Below are positions 8,236 through 17,084 of a stretch of DNA of 64,000 bases, one piece after another. Both the position numbers and the translations under genes were made by a program. The DNA lies in NCBI GenBank assembly GCA_040878035.1, contig JBBDMX010000093.1, forward strand, positions 3,834 through 67,833. Reading direction: 5' to 3'. This stretch comes from JBBDMX01 sp040878035. GTDB lineage: Bacteria; Planctomycetota; Phycisphaerae; Phycisphaerales; Phycisphaeraceae. Positions within the stretch are counted from its first letter, which is position 1; every line of letters begins with the position of its first letter. The notes under the pieces were generated by a model, which worked only from the letters and a program-made list of their open reading frames with translations, did no database searches and was not told the DNA's origin.

Positions 8236-9126
8236 ATGGCGTATGCGATCGGCATCGACATCGGTGGAACGCAGGTCAAGGCGGTGCGCGTCGCGCCATC
8301 AGGCCAGGTGTTCGAGCGCTCCCACCTGGACGCCGGCGATGCACAAAATGCCTGGCAGCCGGCGATCAGGCAATGGGTCCAGCGCTGCCAGGAGCAGCAC
8401 GGGCCCTGCGAGCGCATCGGCGTGAGTTGCCCCGGGATTGCCCGGCCGGATGGTTCGGGCATCGCCTGGATGGTCGGCCGAATGGAAGGCGTGATGAATT
8501 TCGACTTTCAGAAGCACCTGGGCCGCAGTGACATGGTGCCGGTGCTCAACGACGCTCTGGCGGCGTTGCTGGGTGAGGTGTGGCAGGGGGCGGCCCGCGG
8601 CGCCAGCGATGTCGTCCTGCTGACGCTGGGCACGGGCGTGGGCGGCGCCGTTTACAGCGGCGGACGATTGCTCAAGGGCCACTCGGGCCGGGCCGGGCAC
8701 CTGGGCCACATCACCGTGGATGCCGCGGGACCCGCCGACATCTGCAACACGCCCGGCAGCATCGAGTATCACATCGGCAACTATTCGCTGGCACAACGAT
8801 CCGGCGGCCGGTTCACTTCGACGCAGGCACTGGTTCAGGCGTATCTCGCCGGCGACGCCACGGCACGCGAACTGTGGCTGGGTTCCATTCATCGCCTGGC
8901 CGCGGCGATCGTTTCAATTATCAACGCGGTGGATCCACAGCGGATCATTCTCGGCGGCGGCATCGCGCTAAGCGGCCAGGCCCTCTTTGGACCGTTACAG
9001 GAGGCGATGGATCGCATGGAGTGGCGCCCCACCGGCGATCACGTGAAAGTGCTGCCGGCCGCCCTGGGCCAATGGGCTGGCGCTATTGGCGCGGCCTGGA
9101 ACGGATTGCGTGGAGGGCAGGCATGA
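8236..9126 (+). CDS. ROK-family sugar kinase/glucokinase-like
   Basis: A 296-residue ROK protein with the N-terminal phosphate-binding loop DIGGTQVKAV, the NDALAALLGE segment carrying the catalytic-type Asp, LTLGTGVGGAV, and RAGHLGHITVD with the conserved metal-region His. The usual Cys-rich zinc motif (C-x-C-G-x-x-G-C-x-E) that follows in most ROK kinases is replaced by ICNTPGSIEYH with a single Cys, so structural zinc binding is probably lost. There is no HTH, so it should be a kinase rather than a repressor. ATG 8236 is favoured by AAGGG at 8224-8228. Its stop overlaps the next start. Plausible substrates are glucose, GlcNAc or a related hexose. Confidence 0.83.
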   Translation: MAYAIGIDIGGTQVKAVRVAPSGQVFERSHLDAGDAQNAWQPAIRQWVQRCQEQHGPCERIGVSCPGIARPDGSGIAWMVGRMEGVMNFDFQKHLGRSDMVPVLNDALAALLGEVWQGAARGASDVVLLTLGTGVGGAVYSGGRLLKGHSGRAGHLGHITVDAAGPADICNTPGSIEYHIGNYSLAQRSGGRFTSTQALVQAYLAGDATARELWLGSIHRLAAAIVSIINAVDPQRIILGGGIALSGQALFGPLQEAMDRMEWRPTGDHVKVLPAALGQWAGAIGAAWNGLRGGQA

Positions 9127-10370
9127 CCGGCCGACAACGCATCCTCGCCGCCCTGCGACATGAGCCGGTCGATCGCGTGCCCATCGACCTGGGCGGCACG
9201 CGGCAGAGCGGAATCTCCGTCTTCGCGTATCAATCCTTGCTCGACGCTTTGCGTATCGATCGCGTCCCGCGCGTCTTCGATCTCTACCAGTTGCTGGCGA
9301 CAATCGATGCCGAAGTGGCTGACCGCTTTGCTTCCGATACGGTACTCCTCCAGCGGTCCGCGGTCGCCTTCGGCTTGTCCAATGAGCGATACAGAGCCTT
9401 CCAACTGCGTGACCTACAAGTCGAGGTACCCGAAGACTTCCAACCGATTGACGACGGACAAGGCGGCTTGAAGCTGCAACGCGACGGCCGCGACATCGCT
9501 CACATGCCGGCCAAGGCATTCTATTTCGATCGCTTTGAGAAGTACCCTGGCGCCACGCATCCCGACCTGAACACCTGGCGCCCGCCGCGTCCGGGGGCTC
9601 CGGGGGCTCCGGGGGCTCCGGGGGTGGGCGATGCGGAACTCGAACACTACGCCTGCGAGAGCCGGCGGCTGTTCGAGGAAACCGACAAGGCCGTGATTGT
9701 CGCCATGGGGCCGCCCTACGAGTTGTTCAATGGCATTGGCCAGGGCGGGTTCGAGGATTGGATGATGACTTTCGCTACCGAAGATGCCTATGTAGACCAG
9801 CTTTATACGCTGCTGGTCGACCAATGGCTGGGGAATCTCCAGCATCTGCACGAGTCGGTGAAGGACCGCGTGCAGGTGCTGCAGATCGCCGATGACTTTG
9901 GCACGCAAGGCGCGCCGTTCCTCTCGACGGAGATGTTCCGCCGTAAACTCCTGCCGCATTATCGGCGCGGGCTGGACTGGATTCACGCCAACACGGATTG
10001 GTTCGTGCTGCTGCACAGTGACGGCGCCATTGCTCCGTTGCTGGATTCGATCATCGAGATGGGCGTCGATGCGATCAACCCGGTGCAGACCAGCGCCGCC
10101 GGCATGGATCCCGCCACCTTGCATCGGCAATTCGGCGATCGCATCACGTTCTGGGGCGGAAGCGGCGACAGCCAGGGAACGCTCACCAACGGCAGCGCCC
10201 AGGATGTGGCCGCGGAAACGCGACGTCATCTCGATGCCTTTCATCCGCTCCAAGGTGGTTACGTCTTCGCATCCGTGCACAACATCCAGGCCAACGTGCC
10301 GGCGCGGAACATCATCGCGCTCTTCGATACGGCGATTGACTACCCGGCTCAGGAGCATCCATGTCCGTAA
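9123..10370 (+). CDS. Uroporphyrinogen decarboxylase-family protein
   Basis: A 415-residue TIM-barrel protein of the UroD/methyltransferase superfamily. It starts MTGRQRILAALRHEPVDRVP, a signature of UroD-like proteins in catabolic clusters rather than of haem-synthetic HemE. Later segments such as LLHSDGAIAPLLDSIIEMG and FWGGSGDSQGTL fit the barrel. Haem synthesis is unlikely in this setting; a role in cobalamin- or C1-dependent substrate processing is possible but unproven. A short Pro-Gly-Ala tract near residue 160 is encoded by a 9-bp tandem repeat (9591-9625) and looks like a surface insertion. It overlaps the ROK gene by ATGA and the SIS gene by 10 bp. Confidence 0.8.
   Translation: MTGRQRILAALRHEPVDRVPIDLGGTRQSGISVFAYQSLLDALRIDRVPRVFDLYQLLATIDAEVADRFASDTVLLQRSAVAFGLSNERYRAFQLRDLQVEVPEDFQPIDDGQGGLKLQRDGRDIAHMPAKAFYFDRFEKYPGATHPDLNTWRPPRPGAPGAPGAPGVGDAELEHYACESRRLFEETDKAVIVAMGPPYELFNGIGQGGFEDWMMTFATEDAYVDQLYTLLVDQWLGNLQHLHESVKDRVQVLQIADDFGTQGAPFLSTEMFRRKLLPHYRRGLDWIHANTDWFVLLHSDGAIAPLLDSIIEMGVDAINPVQTSAAGMDPATLHRQFGDRITFWGGSGDSQGTLTNGSAQDVAAETRRHLDAFHPLQGGYVFASVHNIQANVPARNIIALFDTAIDYPAQEHPCP
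9591..9625. repeat. 9-bp tandem repeat inside UroD-like gene
   Basis: About four copies of CCGGGGGCT lie in frame and encode a PGAPGAPG run. The reverse complement of the same 9-mer occurs in the FAD oxidoreductase gene at 12167-12210, so the word is shared between two genes of the same operon. Confidence 0.9.
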
Positions 10371-11146
10371 CGCAGCAATATCTCCAACAGTGCCAGCGCC
10401 TGGCCGAAGTGGTGCGCCGACAGGAGCCGCGGATTGCCCAGGCGGCCGCCTGGTTTGCCGACACGATTCTGGCTGGCCGCATGGTGCACGTCTTCGCCTC
10501 CGGCCACAGCAGGATCATGGTCGAAGAAATGTGGCCGCGCTATGGCTCCTTCCCTGGCTTCAACCCGATCGTCGAGTTGTCGCTGACCTTTCACAACCTG
10601 GTCGTGGGCGCCAACGGTCAGCGGCAGGCGATGTTTCTGGAGAATATTTCTGGCTTGGCCGAACGCATCCTGCGCAACTTCGACCTGTCGCCCCAGGATA
10701 GCGCCCTGGTGATCAGCTCCAGCGGCTGCAACGTCACGCAGATCGAGATGGCGGAGCTGTTCCAGCAGCGCAAGCTCAAAGTGGTCGCGATCGTCAGCCA
10801 GGCTCACAGCGACGCCAGCACCAGCAACGATCCGCGCGGCAAGAAGCTGGGCGATTTTGCCGACCTGGTGCTGGACACCGGCGCGCCGGTGGGTGATGCC
10901 ATGGTGAAGATCGAGGGGCTGGACACGCCGGTGGCGCCGGGATCCACCATCGGCGGGTGCCTGCTGGTCAACTGCATCAAGGCGGAGGTGGCGCAGCGTT
11001 TGACCCGCGCCGGCCAGCCGCCGCTGGTGCTCAGCGCCGGGGCCGTCGTGGGTAAGCAACGCGCCAAGGAACTCTTCGAGGCGGCGTATGACGAGCACGC
11101 GCATCGCCTGGCACGGCTGTACGAACACGTGGGAGACCACCCGTGA
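10361..11146 (+). CDS. SIS-domain protein, UPF0309-like
   Basis: A 261-residue sugar isomerase (SIS) fold protein. The phosphosugar-binding loop region FASGHSRIMVEE and the LVISSSGCNVTQIEMAE motif match the SIS family. The closing segments GGCLLVNCIKAE and an active-site-type KAELF-like helix resemble the UPF0309 group, distantly related to N-acetylmuramic acid 6-phosphate etherase. Such proteins bind or isomerise a phosphorylated amino sugar. It overlaps the UroD-like gene by 10 bp and the FAD oxidoreductase by GTGA, so translation is probably coupled. Exact reaction unknown. Confidence 0.83.
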   Translation: MSVTQQYLQQCQRLAEVVRRQEPRIAQAAAWFADTILAGRMVHVFASGHSRIMVEEMWPRYGSFPGFNPIVELSLTFHNLVVGANGQRQAMFLENISGLAERILRNFDLSPQDSALVISSSGCNVTQIEMAELFQQRKLKVVAIVSQAHSDASTSNDPRGKKLGDFADLVLDTGAPVGDAMVKIEGLDTPVAPGSTIGGCLLVNCIKAEVAQRLTRAGQPPLVLSAGAVVGKQRAKELFEAAYDEHAHRLARLYEHVGDHP

Positions 11147-12546
11147 ATCCCGCCTTGGTACACCAGAAGATCGACGTGCTTGCGGAAGTGGACGTGCTGG
11201 TCGTCGGCGCCGGCAGCGCCGGCTGCTGTGCCGCCATCGCCGCGGCGCAAGCCGGCGCACGCACCCTGCTCATCGATCGCTACGGATTCCTCGGCGGCAC
11301 CAGCACCGGCGTGCTCGATACCTTCTACGGCTTCTTCACGCCGGGCCCCCAACCACGCAAAGTCGTGGGCGGCATTCCCGATCTGGTCGTCGATCAGCTT
11401 CACGCTCGGGATGCGATGTACCTGCGCCCCAACACCTACGGTGCCGGCACCGGCGTGACCTACAACCCCGAAGTGCTCAAGAGCATCTGGGATGACTTGC
11501 TCATCCAATCGGGCGCCCAGGTGCTGCTGCATACGCTGCTGATCGATGCGGAGCTCGATGCCGCCGGCCGCATCGTCAGCGTGGTGGTCGCCATGCGTCA
11601 GGGGCTGCGGCGGATCCGCGCCCAGCGATTCATCGACGCCAGCGGTGACGCGGACCTCTGCCATCTGGCGGGCGTCCCCTATGAAACCGCCGGCCAGATC
11701 GATCCGGCGCAGACGCTTACCACCACGTTCCGGATGGTGAATGTCGATCTTGACGCCTTTAGCGCCGCCGGCGGCAAGAAGATGCTGGCGGAAAAGATGG
11801 CCCAGGCCGACCCGGCCAGGCACCCGCTGCCGCGCCGCAAGGGCAGCTTTCACGCCATGGCCATGCCCGGCTGCGCCTCGACCGTCGCCGTGCGCGTCGC
11901 CGACATCGATACCCTCGACAGTCAGGACCTGACTCGTGCCGAGATGCTTGGCCGTCGGCAGGCATTCATTTTCGAGCGTTTCGTGCGCGACTGCGTTCCC
12001 GGCTATGAGAAGTCACGTCTTGGTGGACTGTCCGTGCAGATCGGCGTGCGCGAGTCCCGGCGAGTCTATGGCGATTATCGCCTGACCCGCGATGACTGCA
12101 TGAGCGTGCGCCCGTTCGACGATGTGGTGCTGATGTGCGGCGCGCCGATCGAGGATCACCGGCAGGCCGCCCCCGGAGCCCCCGGAGCCTCCGGGGGCCC
12201 GGGGGGCGGCGCCGACGAAACTGACTGGGCGTACATACCCGGCAATCAAGCGTATCAGGTGCCTTACCGTACGCTGGTGCCGCGCGGGCGCGAGGAACTC
12301 TGGGTGGCGGGGCGGTGCTTCAGCGCCACGCACGATGCCCACGCCAGTTGCCGAAGCATGGGCCAGACGATGAGCATGGGCCAGGCGGCGGGTCTGGCGG
12401 CAGCCATATCCTGGCGCGACCATTGCGCCGCAGCCGAGGTCCCCGTCGCCAAGCTTCAGGAGCAACTGCGCCAACGAGGCGCGGTGCTCCAGATGCCGGA
12501 CAAGATCGCCCAGACCGCTGCGGATGCGTGGAGGAGCAACCGATGA
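11143..12546 (+). CDS. FAD-dependent oxidoreductase
   Basis: A 467-residue flavoprotein with an N-terminal Rossmann motif VLVVGAGSAGCCAAIAAA, a ribose-binding acidic residue at the end of strand 2 (LIDRYGFLGG), and a C-terminal FAD region in SCRSMGQTMSMGQAAGLAAA. It belongs to the FAD-dependent oxidoreductases common in planctomycete carbohydrate clusters. A GTG start (11143) overlaps the SIS stop, with GGGAG about 8 bp upstream. About residues 343-356 are a Pro/Gly/Ala tract encoded by a GC-only palindromic repeat at 12167-12210 and probably form a loop insertion. Substrate unknown. Confidence 0.85.
   Translation: MNPALVHQKIDVLAEVDVLVVGAGSAGCCAAIAAAQAGARTLLIDRYGFLGGTSTGVLDTFYGFFTPGPQPRKVVGGIPDLVVDQLHARDAMYLRPNTYGAGTGVTYNPEVLKSIWDDLLIQSGAQVLLHTLLIDAELDAAGRIVSVVVAMRQGLRRIRAQRFIDASGDADLCHLAGVPYETAGQIDPAQTLTTTFRMVNVDLDAFSAAGGKKMLAEKMAQADPARHPLPRRKGSFHAMAMPGCASTVAVRVADIDTLDSQDLTRAEMLGRRQAFIFERFVRDCVPGYEKSRLGGLSVQIGVRESRRVYGDYRLTRDDCMSVRPFDDVVLMCGAPIEDHRQAAPGAPGASGGPGGGADETDWAYIPGNQAYQVPYRTLVPRGREELWVAGRCFSATHDAHASCRSMGQTMSMGQAAGLAAAISWRDHCAAAEVPVAKLQEQLRQRGAVLQMPDKIAQTAADAWRSNR
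12167..12210. repeat. GC-only palindromic repeat inside FAD oxidoreductase gene
   Basis: This block contains GCCCCCGGAG (12178-12187), one base, then its exact reverse complement CTCCGGGGGC (12189-12198), and is flanked by further CCCCGG and CCCGGGGGG runs. It stays in frame and adds a Pro-Gly-Ala-rich loop. It uses the same word as the repeat at 9591-9625 but in the opposite orientation. Confidence 0.85.
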
Positions 12547-13532
12547 ACGCTGCGAGCGCGTCGGGCGTCATTCGCACCGTGCTGGGCGACATCGCGCCAG
12601 AGCGGATGGGCGTGTGCTATGCGCATGAGCACCTGATCATCGATGCGAGTTTCACCACGTATGTATCGCCCGATTTTCTGCTGGACGATGTGGGGAAATG
12701 CGTGGCCGAATTGCGTCAGGCCCACGCCGCCGGGGTGCGCACGATGGTCGATTCGATGCCCATGGCCTGCGGCCGCAATGTCGCCAAGCTCGCCGATGCA
12801 TCACGCCAAAGCGGCATGCAGATTCTCTGCCCCACCGGCCTTCACCTGGCCAAGTACTACCCGCCCGGACACTGGTGCACGCGGCTTGATGTCCAAGCCC
12901 TTGCGAAGCTCTTCATTCGTGAGATCACCGAAGGCATCGACGCTAACGACGGCAACGGGCCGCAGTGGCGTGCCACAACCCATCGCGCCGGGCTGATCAA
13001 GGTCGCCGGTGGACTGGATCATCTGGATGAGCACCAGCGGCGCATCTTCGAGGCCGCGGCCCTGGCGCACCGCGCCACGGGGGCGCCGATTCTGACCCAT
13101 ACCGAACAAGGCACCGCGGCCCTGGAGCAAGTCAACCTGCTGCGATCGCTGGGCGTCGATCTGCGCCACGTCGTGCTTAGCCATCTGGACCGCAAGCCCG
13201 ATGCGATGTATCACCGCGATGTGCTTCAATCCGGCGTGTGCATCGAATACGACAGCACGTTCCGCTGGAAATCGCCTGACGACAATCCGACGCTCAATCT
13301 GCTGGTCGAACTGCTGCCGCAGTTCCCCGGACAGATCGTGATGGGCATGGATGCGGCGCGGCGAAGCTACTGGACAAGCTACGGCGGTTCGCCCGGCCTG
13401 ACCTTCTTACAAACCACCTGGGCGGCGCGCCTGCGTAGCGCCGGCATCGACGAGACTCTCCTCCGCAGGGTCTTTGTGCAAACTCCCGCGGAGGTATACA
13501 CCTTCATTCCACCGAAAGAGGCCCTTGCATGA
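12543..13532 (+). CDS. Phosphotriesterase/lactonase-family amidohydrolase
   Basis: A 329-residue (beta/alpha)8 metal hydrolase of the phosphotriesterase family. The expected ligands are visible in order: H28 and H30 in AHEHL, the bridging lysine K153 in LIKVAGG, H186 in LTHTEQG, H214 in LSHLD, and catalytic D270 in MGMDAARR. Many family members in sugar operons are lactonases, which would fit a pathway in which an upstream dehydrogenase makes an aldonolactone; that is inference. It starts at ATG 12543 overlapping the FAD oxidoreductase stop, and its own stop overlaps the next start. Confidence 0.87.
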   Translation: MNAASASGVIRTVLGDIAPERMGVCYAHEHLIIDASFTTYVSPDFLLDDVGKCVAELRQAHAAGVRTMVDSMPMACGRNVAKLADASRQSGMQILCPTGLHLAKYYPPGHWCTRLDVQALAKLFIREITEGIDANDGNGPQWRATTHRAGLIKVAGGLDHLDEHQRRIFEAAALAHRATGAPILTHTEQGTAALEQVNLLRSLGVDLRHVVLSHLDRKPDAMYHRDVLQSGVCIEYDSTFRWKSPDDNPTLNLLVELLPQFPGQIVMGMDAARRSYWTSYGGSPGLTFLQTTWAARLRSAGIDETLLRRVFVQTPAEVYTFIPPKEALA

Positions 13533-14296
13533 CTCCCCTCATCGCCTTCAACACCGCCAATCTGGTCGCGCGCGTCAGCGGATACCGATTCCAACTCTCC
13601 AACTGGGGCGAGCAACACGTCAAGACCGTGGCGCAGACCGACGAGAAGGAGTTCGCCGCGATCTGCCGGGAGATTGCCCACTGCGGCTACACCGCCGTCG
13701 AGTTGTGGGTGGCCCACGTGGACCCGGAGCGGATGACCGAGCAGCGCGCCGCGACCTATCGCGCCACGCTGGCGGAGTTCGGCCTGGCACCAGTCGCCCT
13801 GGCCGGTGGGCTTGACCAGGGAACCGCGCGCGTGTGCACGAGCCTGGGCATACCCGCGGTGGCCGGCGGCCTGCATCAGCCCACGAAGACGGCCATTCGC
13901 GACCTGTCACGCCAGACGGGCATCCGCGTCTATCACGAGAATCATCCGGAGAAAACGGTCGAGGAGATCCGTCAGAAGATCGACTACGGCGCCGACGGCC
14001 TGGGCATCGCCGTGGATACCGGCTGGATGGGCACGCAGGGCATGGATGTGCCCGCTGCCATTCGCGAACTGGGTACGCTGGTTCGGCACGTTCATGTGAA
14101 AGACGTCGCGGCGCCCGGCGGACATCACACCGTCAAACTCGGCGACGGCTGCGTGAATATCCCCGGCGTGATCCGCGAGCTCAAAGCCATCGGCTACAGC
14201 GGCGCCCTGAGCTGGGAGGACGAGCCGGAAGAGCGCAACCCCTTCGACATCGCCTGTGAAATGCGTCTGTACCTGACCAAGCTTTGGAACGCCTGA
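13529..14296 (+). CDS. Sugar phosphate isomerase/epimerase (xylose-isomerase-like TIM barrel)
   Basis: A 255-residue AP-endonuclease-2/xylose-isomerase-fold protein. Metal-site segments are recognisable: the VYHENHPEKTVEE strand, LVRHVHVKDVA with paired His, and the C-terminal LSWEDEPEERNPF with a clustered Glu-Asp-Glu. The length matches the sugar phosphate isomerase/epimerase family, and there is no signal peptide. It overlaps the phosphotriesterase-like gene by ATGA and sits 18 bp before a Gfo/Idh dehydrogenase, a pairing seen in inositol and keto-sugar pathways. Substrate not assigned. Confidence 0.85.
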   Translation: MTPLIAFNTANLVARVSGYRFQLSNWGEQHVKTVAQTDEKEFAAICREIAHCGYTAVELWVAHVDPERMTEQRAATYRATLAEFGLAPVALAGGLDQGTARVCTSLGIPAVAGGLHQPTKTAIRDLSRQTGIRVYHENHPEKTVEEIRQKIDYGADGLGIAVDTGWMGTQGMDVPAAIRELGTLVRHVHVKDVAAPGGHHTVKLGDGCVNIPGVIRELKAIGYSGALSWEDEPEERNPFDIACEMRLYLTKLWNA

Positions 14297-14314
14297 CCCA
14301 ACAAGGAATCAACG

Positions 14315-15400
14315 ATGAGCAAGTTCAAGATCGCGGGAGTCAACTTTGATCACATGCACATGGGTGATCTGCTCCGTAGAGCCAAGGACCATCCGGACGT
14401 TGAAGTGGTGGGCGTCAGCGATGAGCAGCCCCAGCGCGTCATGCCCGTGCTCAAGCAGATCGGTCTGCCCGAGTCGTTGTTCGTGGCGGATTACCGGCAG
14501 TTGCTCGAATCGACCAGGCCGGACATGGTGATTCTCTGCCCATCCACCGCGCAGCATGCCCAGTGGACGGAAAAGGTCGCGCCCTTTGGCGCGCACGTTT
14601 TCATGGAGAAGCCGTTCTCGGCGACACTCCCTGATGCCGACCGCATGATCGCGGCACTGGCCAAGACCGGCAAGCAGTTGATCATCAACTGGCCGCTGCG
14701 CTGGTACCCCTCGCACGTGACCGCCAAGCGGCTCGTGGATGAAGGCGTGATCGGCGACCTGCTCCAGGTCCACTACTACGACGGCAACCGCGGGCCATTG
14801 CGTCACGTCGCCGACAAGATCGTGGTGCCCGAGGCCGTCGCCAATACGCATAAGGCGCAGAGCTGGTGGTACAAGAAAGAATTCGGCGGCGGCAGCCTGC
14901 TGGACTACCTGGGTTACGGCGTGACCCTGGGCACGTGGTACATGAACGGCCGCGCCCCCGTCGAGGTCACCACCATGGTCGATCGGCCAGAAGGCCTGGA
15001 AGTCGACGAACACAGCATCACCATCTGCCGCTACGACATTCCCAACAGCGGGCTAAGCAAGTTTGAGACACGCTGGGGCGCTTTTAGCGATCCGTGGAAG
15101 AATCAGCCGCAGCCCAAGTGCGGCTTCGTCCTCGTCGGCCGCAAGGGCACGATCAGCAGCTACGACTACGAATCGACGATCCGCGTGCAGACCGATCCCG
15201 AACAGCCCGCCGCGGAAGTGACGGTGGACAAGCTCGCGGCGCCCGACGACGGGCCGATCAACTATGTCGTGGACCGCTTGCGCTCCGGGCAGCCGATCGA
15301 CGGGCCGCTGTCGCCCAAGATCGCCCGCATCGGCCAGCAGATCGTCGACTCGGCCGTAAAGAGCGCCGCGGAGAAGCGCACCGTCGCATTGGTGAAGTAA
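14315..15400 (+). CDS. Gfo/Idh/MocA-family oxidoreductase
   Basis: A 361-residue dehydrogenase-like protein. The N-terminal strand is followed by GVNFDHMHMGDLL instead of the standard G-x-G-x-x-G loop, so NAD(P) binding may be altered. The catalytic-type Glu-Lys-Pro is kept in FMEKPFS, and WPLRWYPSHV begins the substrate domain. AAGGAATC just upstream gives a reasonable ribosome-binding site. It is 39 bp from the next Gfo/Idh gene, and the two are probably sequential enzymes or a hetero-oligomer in the same pathway. Confidence 0.85.
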   Translation: MSKFKIAGVNFDHMHMGDLLRRAKDHPDVEVVGVSDEQPQRVMPVLKQIGLPESLFVADYRQLLESTRPDMVILCPSTAQHAQWTEKVAPFGAHVFMEKPFSATLPDADRMIAALAKTGKQLIINWPLRWYPSHVTAKRLVDEGVIGDLLQVHYYDGNRGPLRHVADKIVVPEAVANTHKAQSWWYKKEFGGGSLLDYLGYGVTLGTWYMNGRAPVEVTTMVDRPEGLEVDEHSITICRYDIPNSGLSKFETRWGAFSDPWKNQPQPKCGFVLVGRKGTISSYDYESTIRVQTDPEQPAAEVTVDKLAAPDDGPINYVVDRLRSGQPIDGPLSPKIARIGQQIVDSAVKSAAEKRTVALVK

Positions 15401-15439
15401 ACACGCCCTCTTTTCGCAGCATTCAGAAGGATTTCCTCC

Positions 15440-16573
15440 ATGGCTAAGAAGCGAAAGTACAACGACATGTCCGAAGGCAAGGCCGCGCTCGTCGCCGCGC
15501 CCAAACTGGCCTACGAACCGCCCAAGCCGCGACGTTATCACCCGCCCATCGGCTTGATCGGCTGCGGCGGCATCAGCGCCGCGCACCTGGCCGCCTATCG
15601 CGACATGGGGTTGAACGTCGTGGCCCTGTGCGATCTGATGCCCGACCGCGTCGAGTCGCGCCGCAAGGAGTTTTTCCCCCAGGCACAGACCTACACCGAC
15701 TACCAGGAACTGCTCAAGCGCGACGACATCCAAGTCGTGGACATCGCCACGCACCCGCAGGATCGCGACTATCTGATCCCCGCGGCTCTTAAGGCCCACA
15801 AGCACGTCCTGAGCCAGAAGCCCTTTGTGCTGGACCTGGACAAGGGCCGGCGCTTCGCCGAACTGGCGGACAAGCAGGGCGTCACCCTGGCGATCAACCA
15901 GAATGGACGCTGGTCCCCGCATTGGTCGTGGGTGCGTCAGGCGATTCACAAGGGCCTCATCGGCGAGGTCGGGGCCGTGCATATGAACTGCCACTGGTCG
16001 CACGAATGGATTGCCGACACGCACTTCAACCGGGTCCATCACATCGTGCTCTACGACTACGGCATTCACTGGTTTGATGCCCTGGCATCCTTCATGCCCG
16101 GCCGCACGGCTCAGCGTGTGACGGCCAATCTCAGCTACGCCAAGGGGCAACGCGCCAAGCCCCCGCTGCTGGGCCAGGCGATCGTCGAGTTTGACACGGG
16201 CCACGCCAGCCTCGTTTTCGACGGCGCGGCGAACTTCGGCGCCAAGGACGATGGCTATGTGATCGGCAGCAAGGGAACCCTGCGCTACGATGGGCCCGGC
16301 TTGGCCGAGCATCAGGTGGAACTGATCACCAAAAAGGGCAAGGCCATACCGGAGTTGAAGGGCGCCTGGTTCCGCCAGGGGTTCATGGGTAGCATGGGCG
16401 AATTGCTCTGCGCCATCGAGCAGAAGCGTACGCCTCTGAACAATCCACTGGACAACCTCCGCGGCCTGGCGATCTGCTTCGCAGCGGTAGTCAGCGGCGA
16501 AACCGGCAAGCCGCAAGTCGTAGGCAAGGTTCGTAAGGCCCCGCTCAAGACCTGCATGGTCGCGCCCAAGTGA
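15440..16573 (+). CDS. Gfo/Idh/MocA-family oxidoreductase
   Basis: A 377-residue protein with a 35-residue lysine-rich leader before the dinucleotide motif IGLIGCGGISAAH. The family's Glu-Lys-Pro is Gln-Lys-Pro here (SQKPFVLDL), which may change catalysis. The substrate domain includes NQNGRWSPHW and a His-rich NCHWSHEW stretch. An AAGGA site at 15428-15432 precedes the ATG. It ends the long rightward catabolic run; a repeat-rich gene-free gap follows. Confidence 0.85.
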   Translation: MAKKRKYNDMSEGKAALVAAPKLAYEPPKPRRYHPPIGLIGCGGISAAHLAAYRDMGLNVVALCDLMPDRVESRRKEFFPQAQTYTDYQELLKRDDIQVVDIATHPQDRDYLIPAALKAHKHVLSQKPFVLDLDKGRRFAELADKQGVTLAINQNGRWSPHWSWVRQAIHKGLIGEVGAVHMNCHWSHEWIADTHFNRVHHIVLYDYGIHWFDALASFMPGRTAQRVTANLSYAKGQRAKPPLLGQAIVEFDTGHASLVFDGAANFGAKDDGYVIGSKGTLRYDGPGLAEHQVELITKKGKAIPELKGAWFRQGFMGSMGELLCAIEQKRTPLNNPLDNLRGLAICFAAVVSGETGKPQVVGKVRKAPLKTCMVAPK

Positions 16574-16603
16574 TGTGAACCCTGCAAGACCGTCCCGTGG
16601 TAG

Positions 16604-16700
16604 TTCTCATCAGAGCCGCGCGGCGTAAGCCCGCGGGTGCTTCTCATCAGAGCCGCGCGGCGTAAGCCCGCGGTACTTCTCATCTGAACCGCGCGGGTGC
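16604..16700. repeat. REP-like hairpin direct repeat, two full copies and one partial
   Basis: The unit begins TTCTCATCAGAGCCGCGCGG and continues through GTAAGCCCGCGG. Copies begin at 16604 and 16641, and a shortened one at 16677, giving a period of about 37 bp. Within each full unit, GGC-GTAA-GCC forms an inner stem closed by a GNRA-type tetraloop, and CCGCG/CGCGG forms an outer stem. The position just after an operon end would suit a transcript-stabilising or REP-type role. Confidence 0.8.
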
Positions 16701-17084
16701 ACGAATGACAGCGTAGGCGGGACCTGGTTGGCGGTTCTGGAGCTCAAGGGGCCGCCATTCCTCAGCCCAGCCCAGCCCAGCGGGCTGGGAGGGCAGTCCT
16801 GACGAGAACCCCAGCCCCAACGGGGCGAGATACGAAGAGCAAAGGCCTGTTTCTTCCCCAATGCTTCATCACAGATAACGACGCCCGCCCCCCTCGTCTG
16901 CTCCTTGTCTGCTCAACGCGGATGAGAAGATGCCTTTCACTTGTCAAAGAACCACTACCGACTTGGCGAACACTCAAGCACAAGTCTGACCGTTTCGTCT
17001 CTCCCCTCTGGGCCTCCCTTTCTCCTGTTCTCCTTCCAAGGGCAATTTCCGAGGGCAATTCCGGATATCTGGACACGTCCGGGG

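Noticed and set aside
9123..10370. HemE (haem biosynthesis) assignment for the UroD-like gene
   Set aside because: The N-terminus and context match the catabolic-cluster UroD superfamily, not the haem-synthetic enzyme, and no other haem genes are near.
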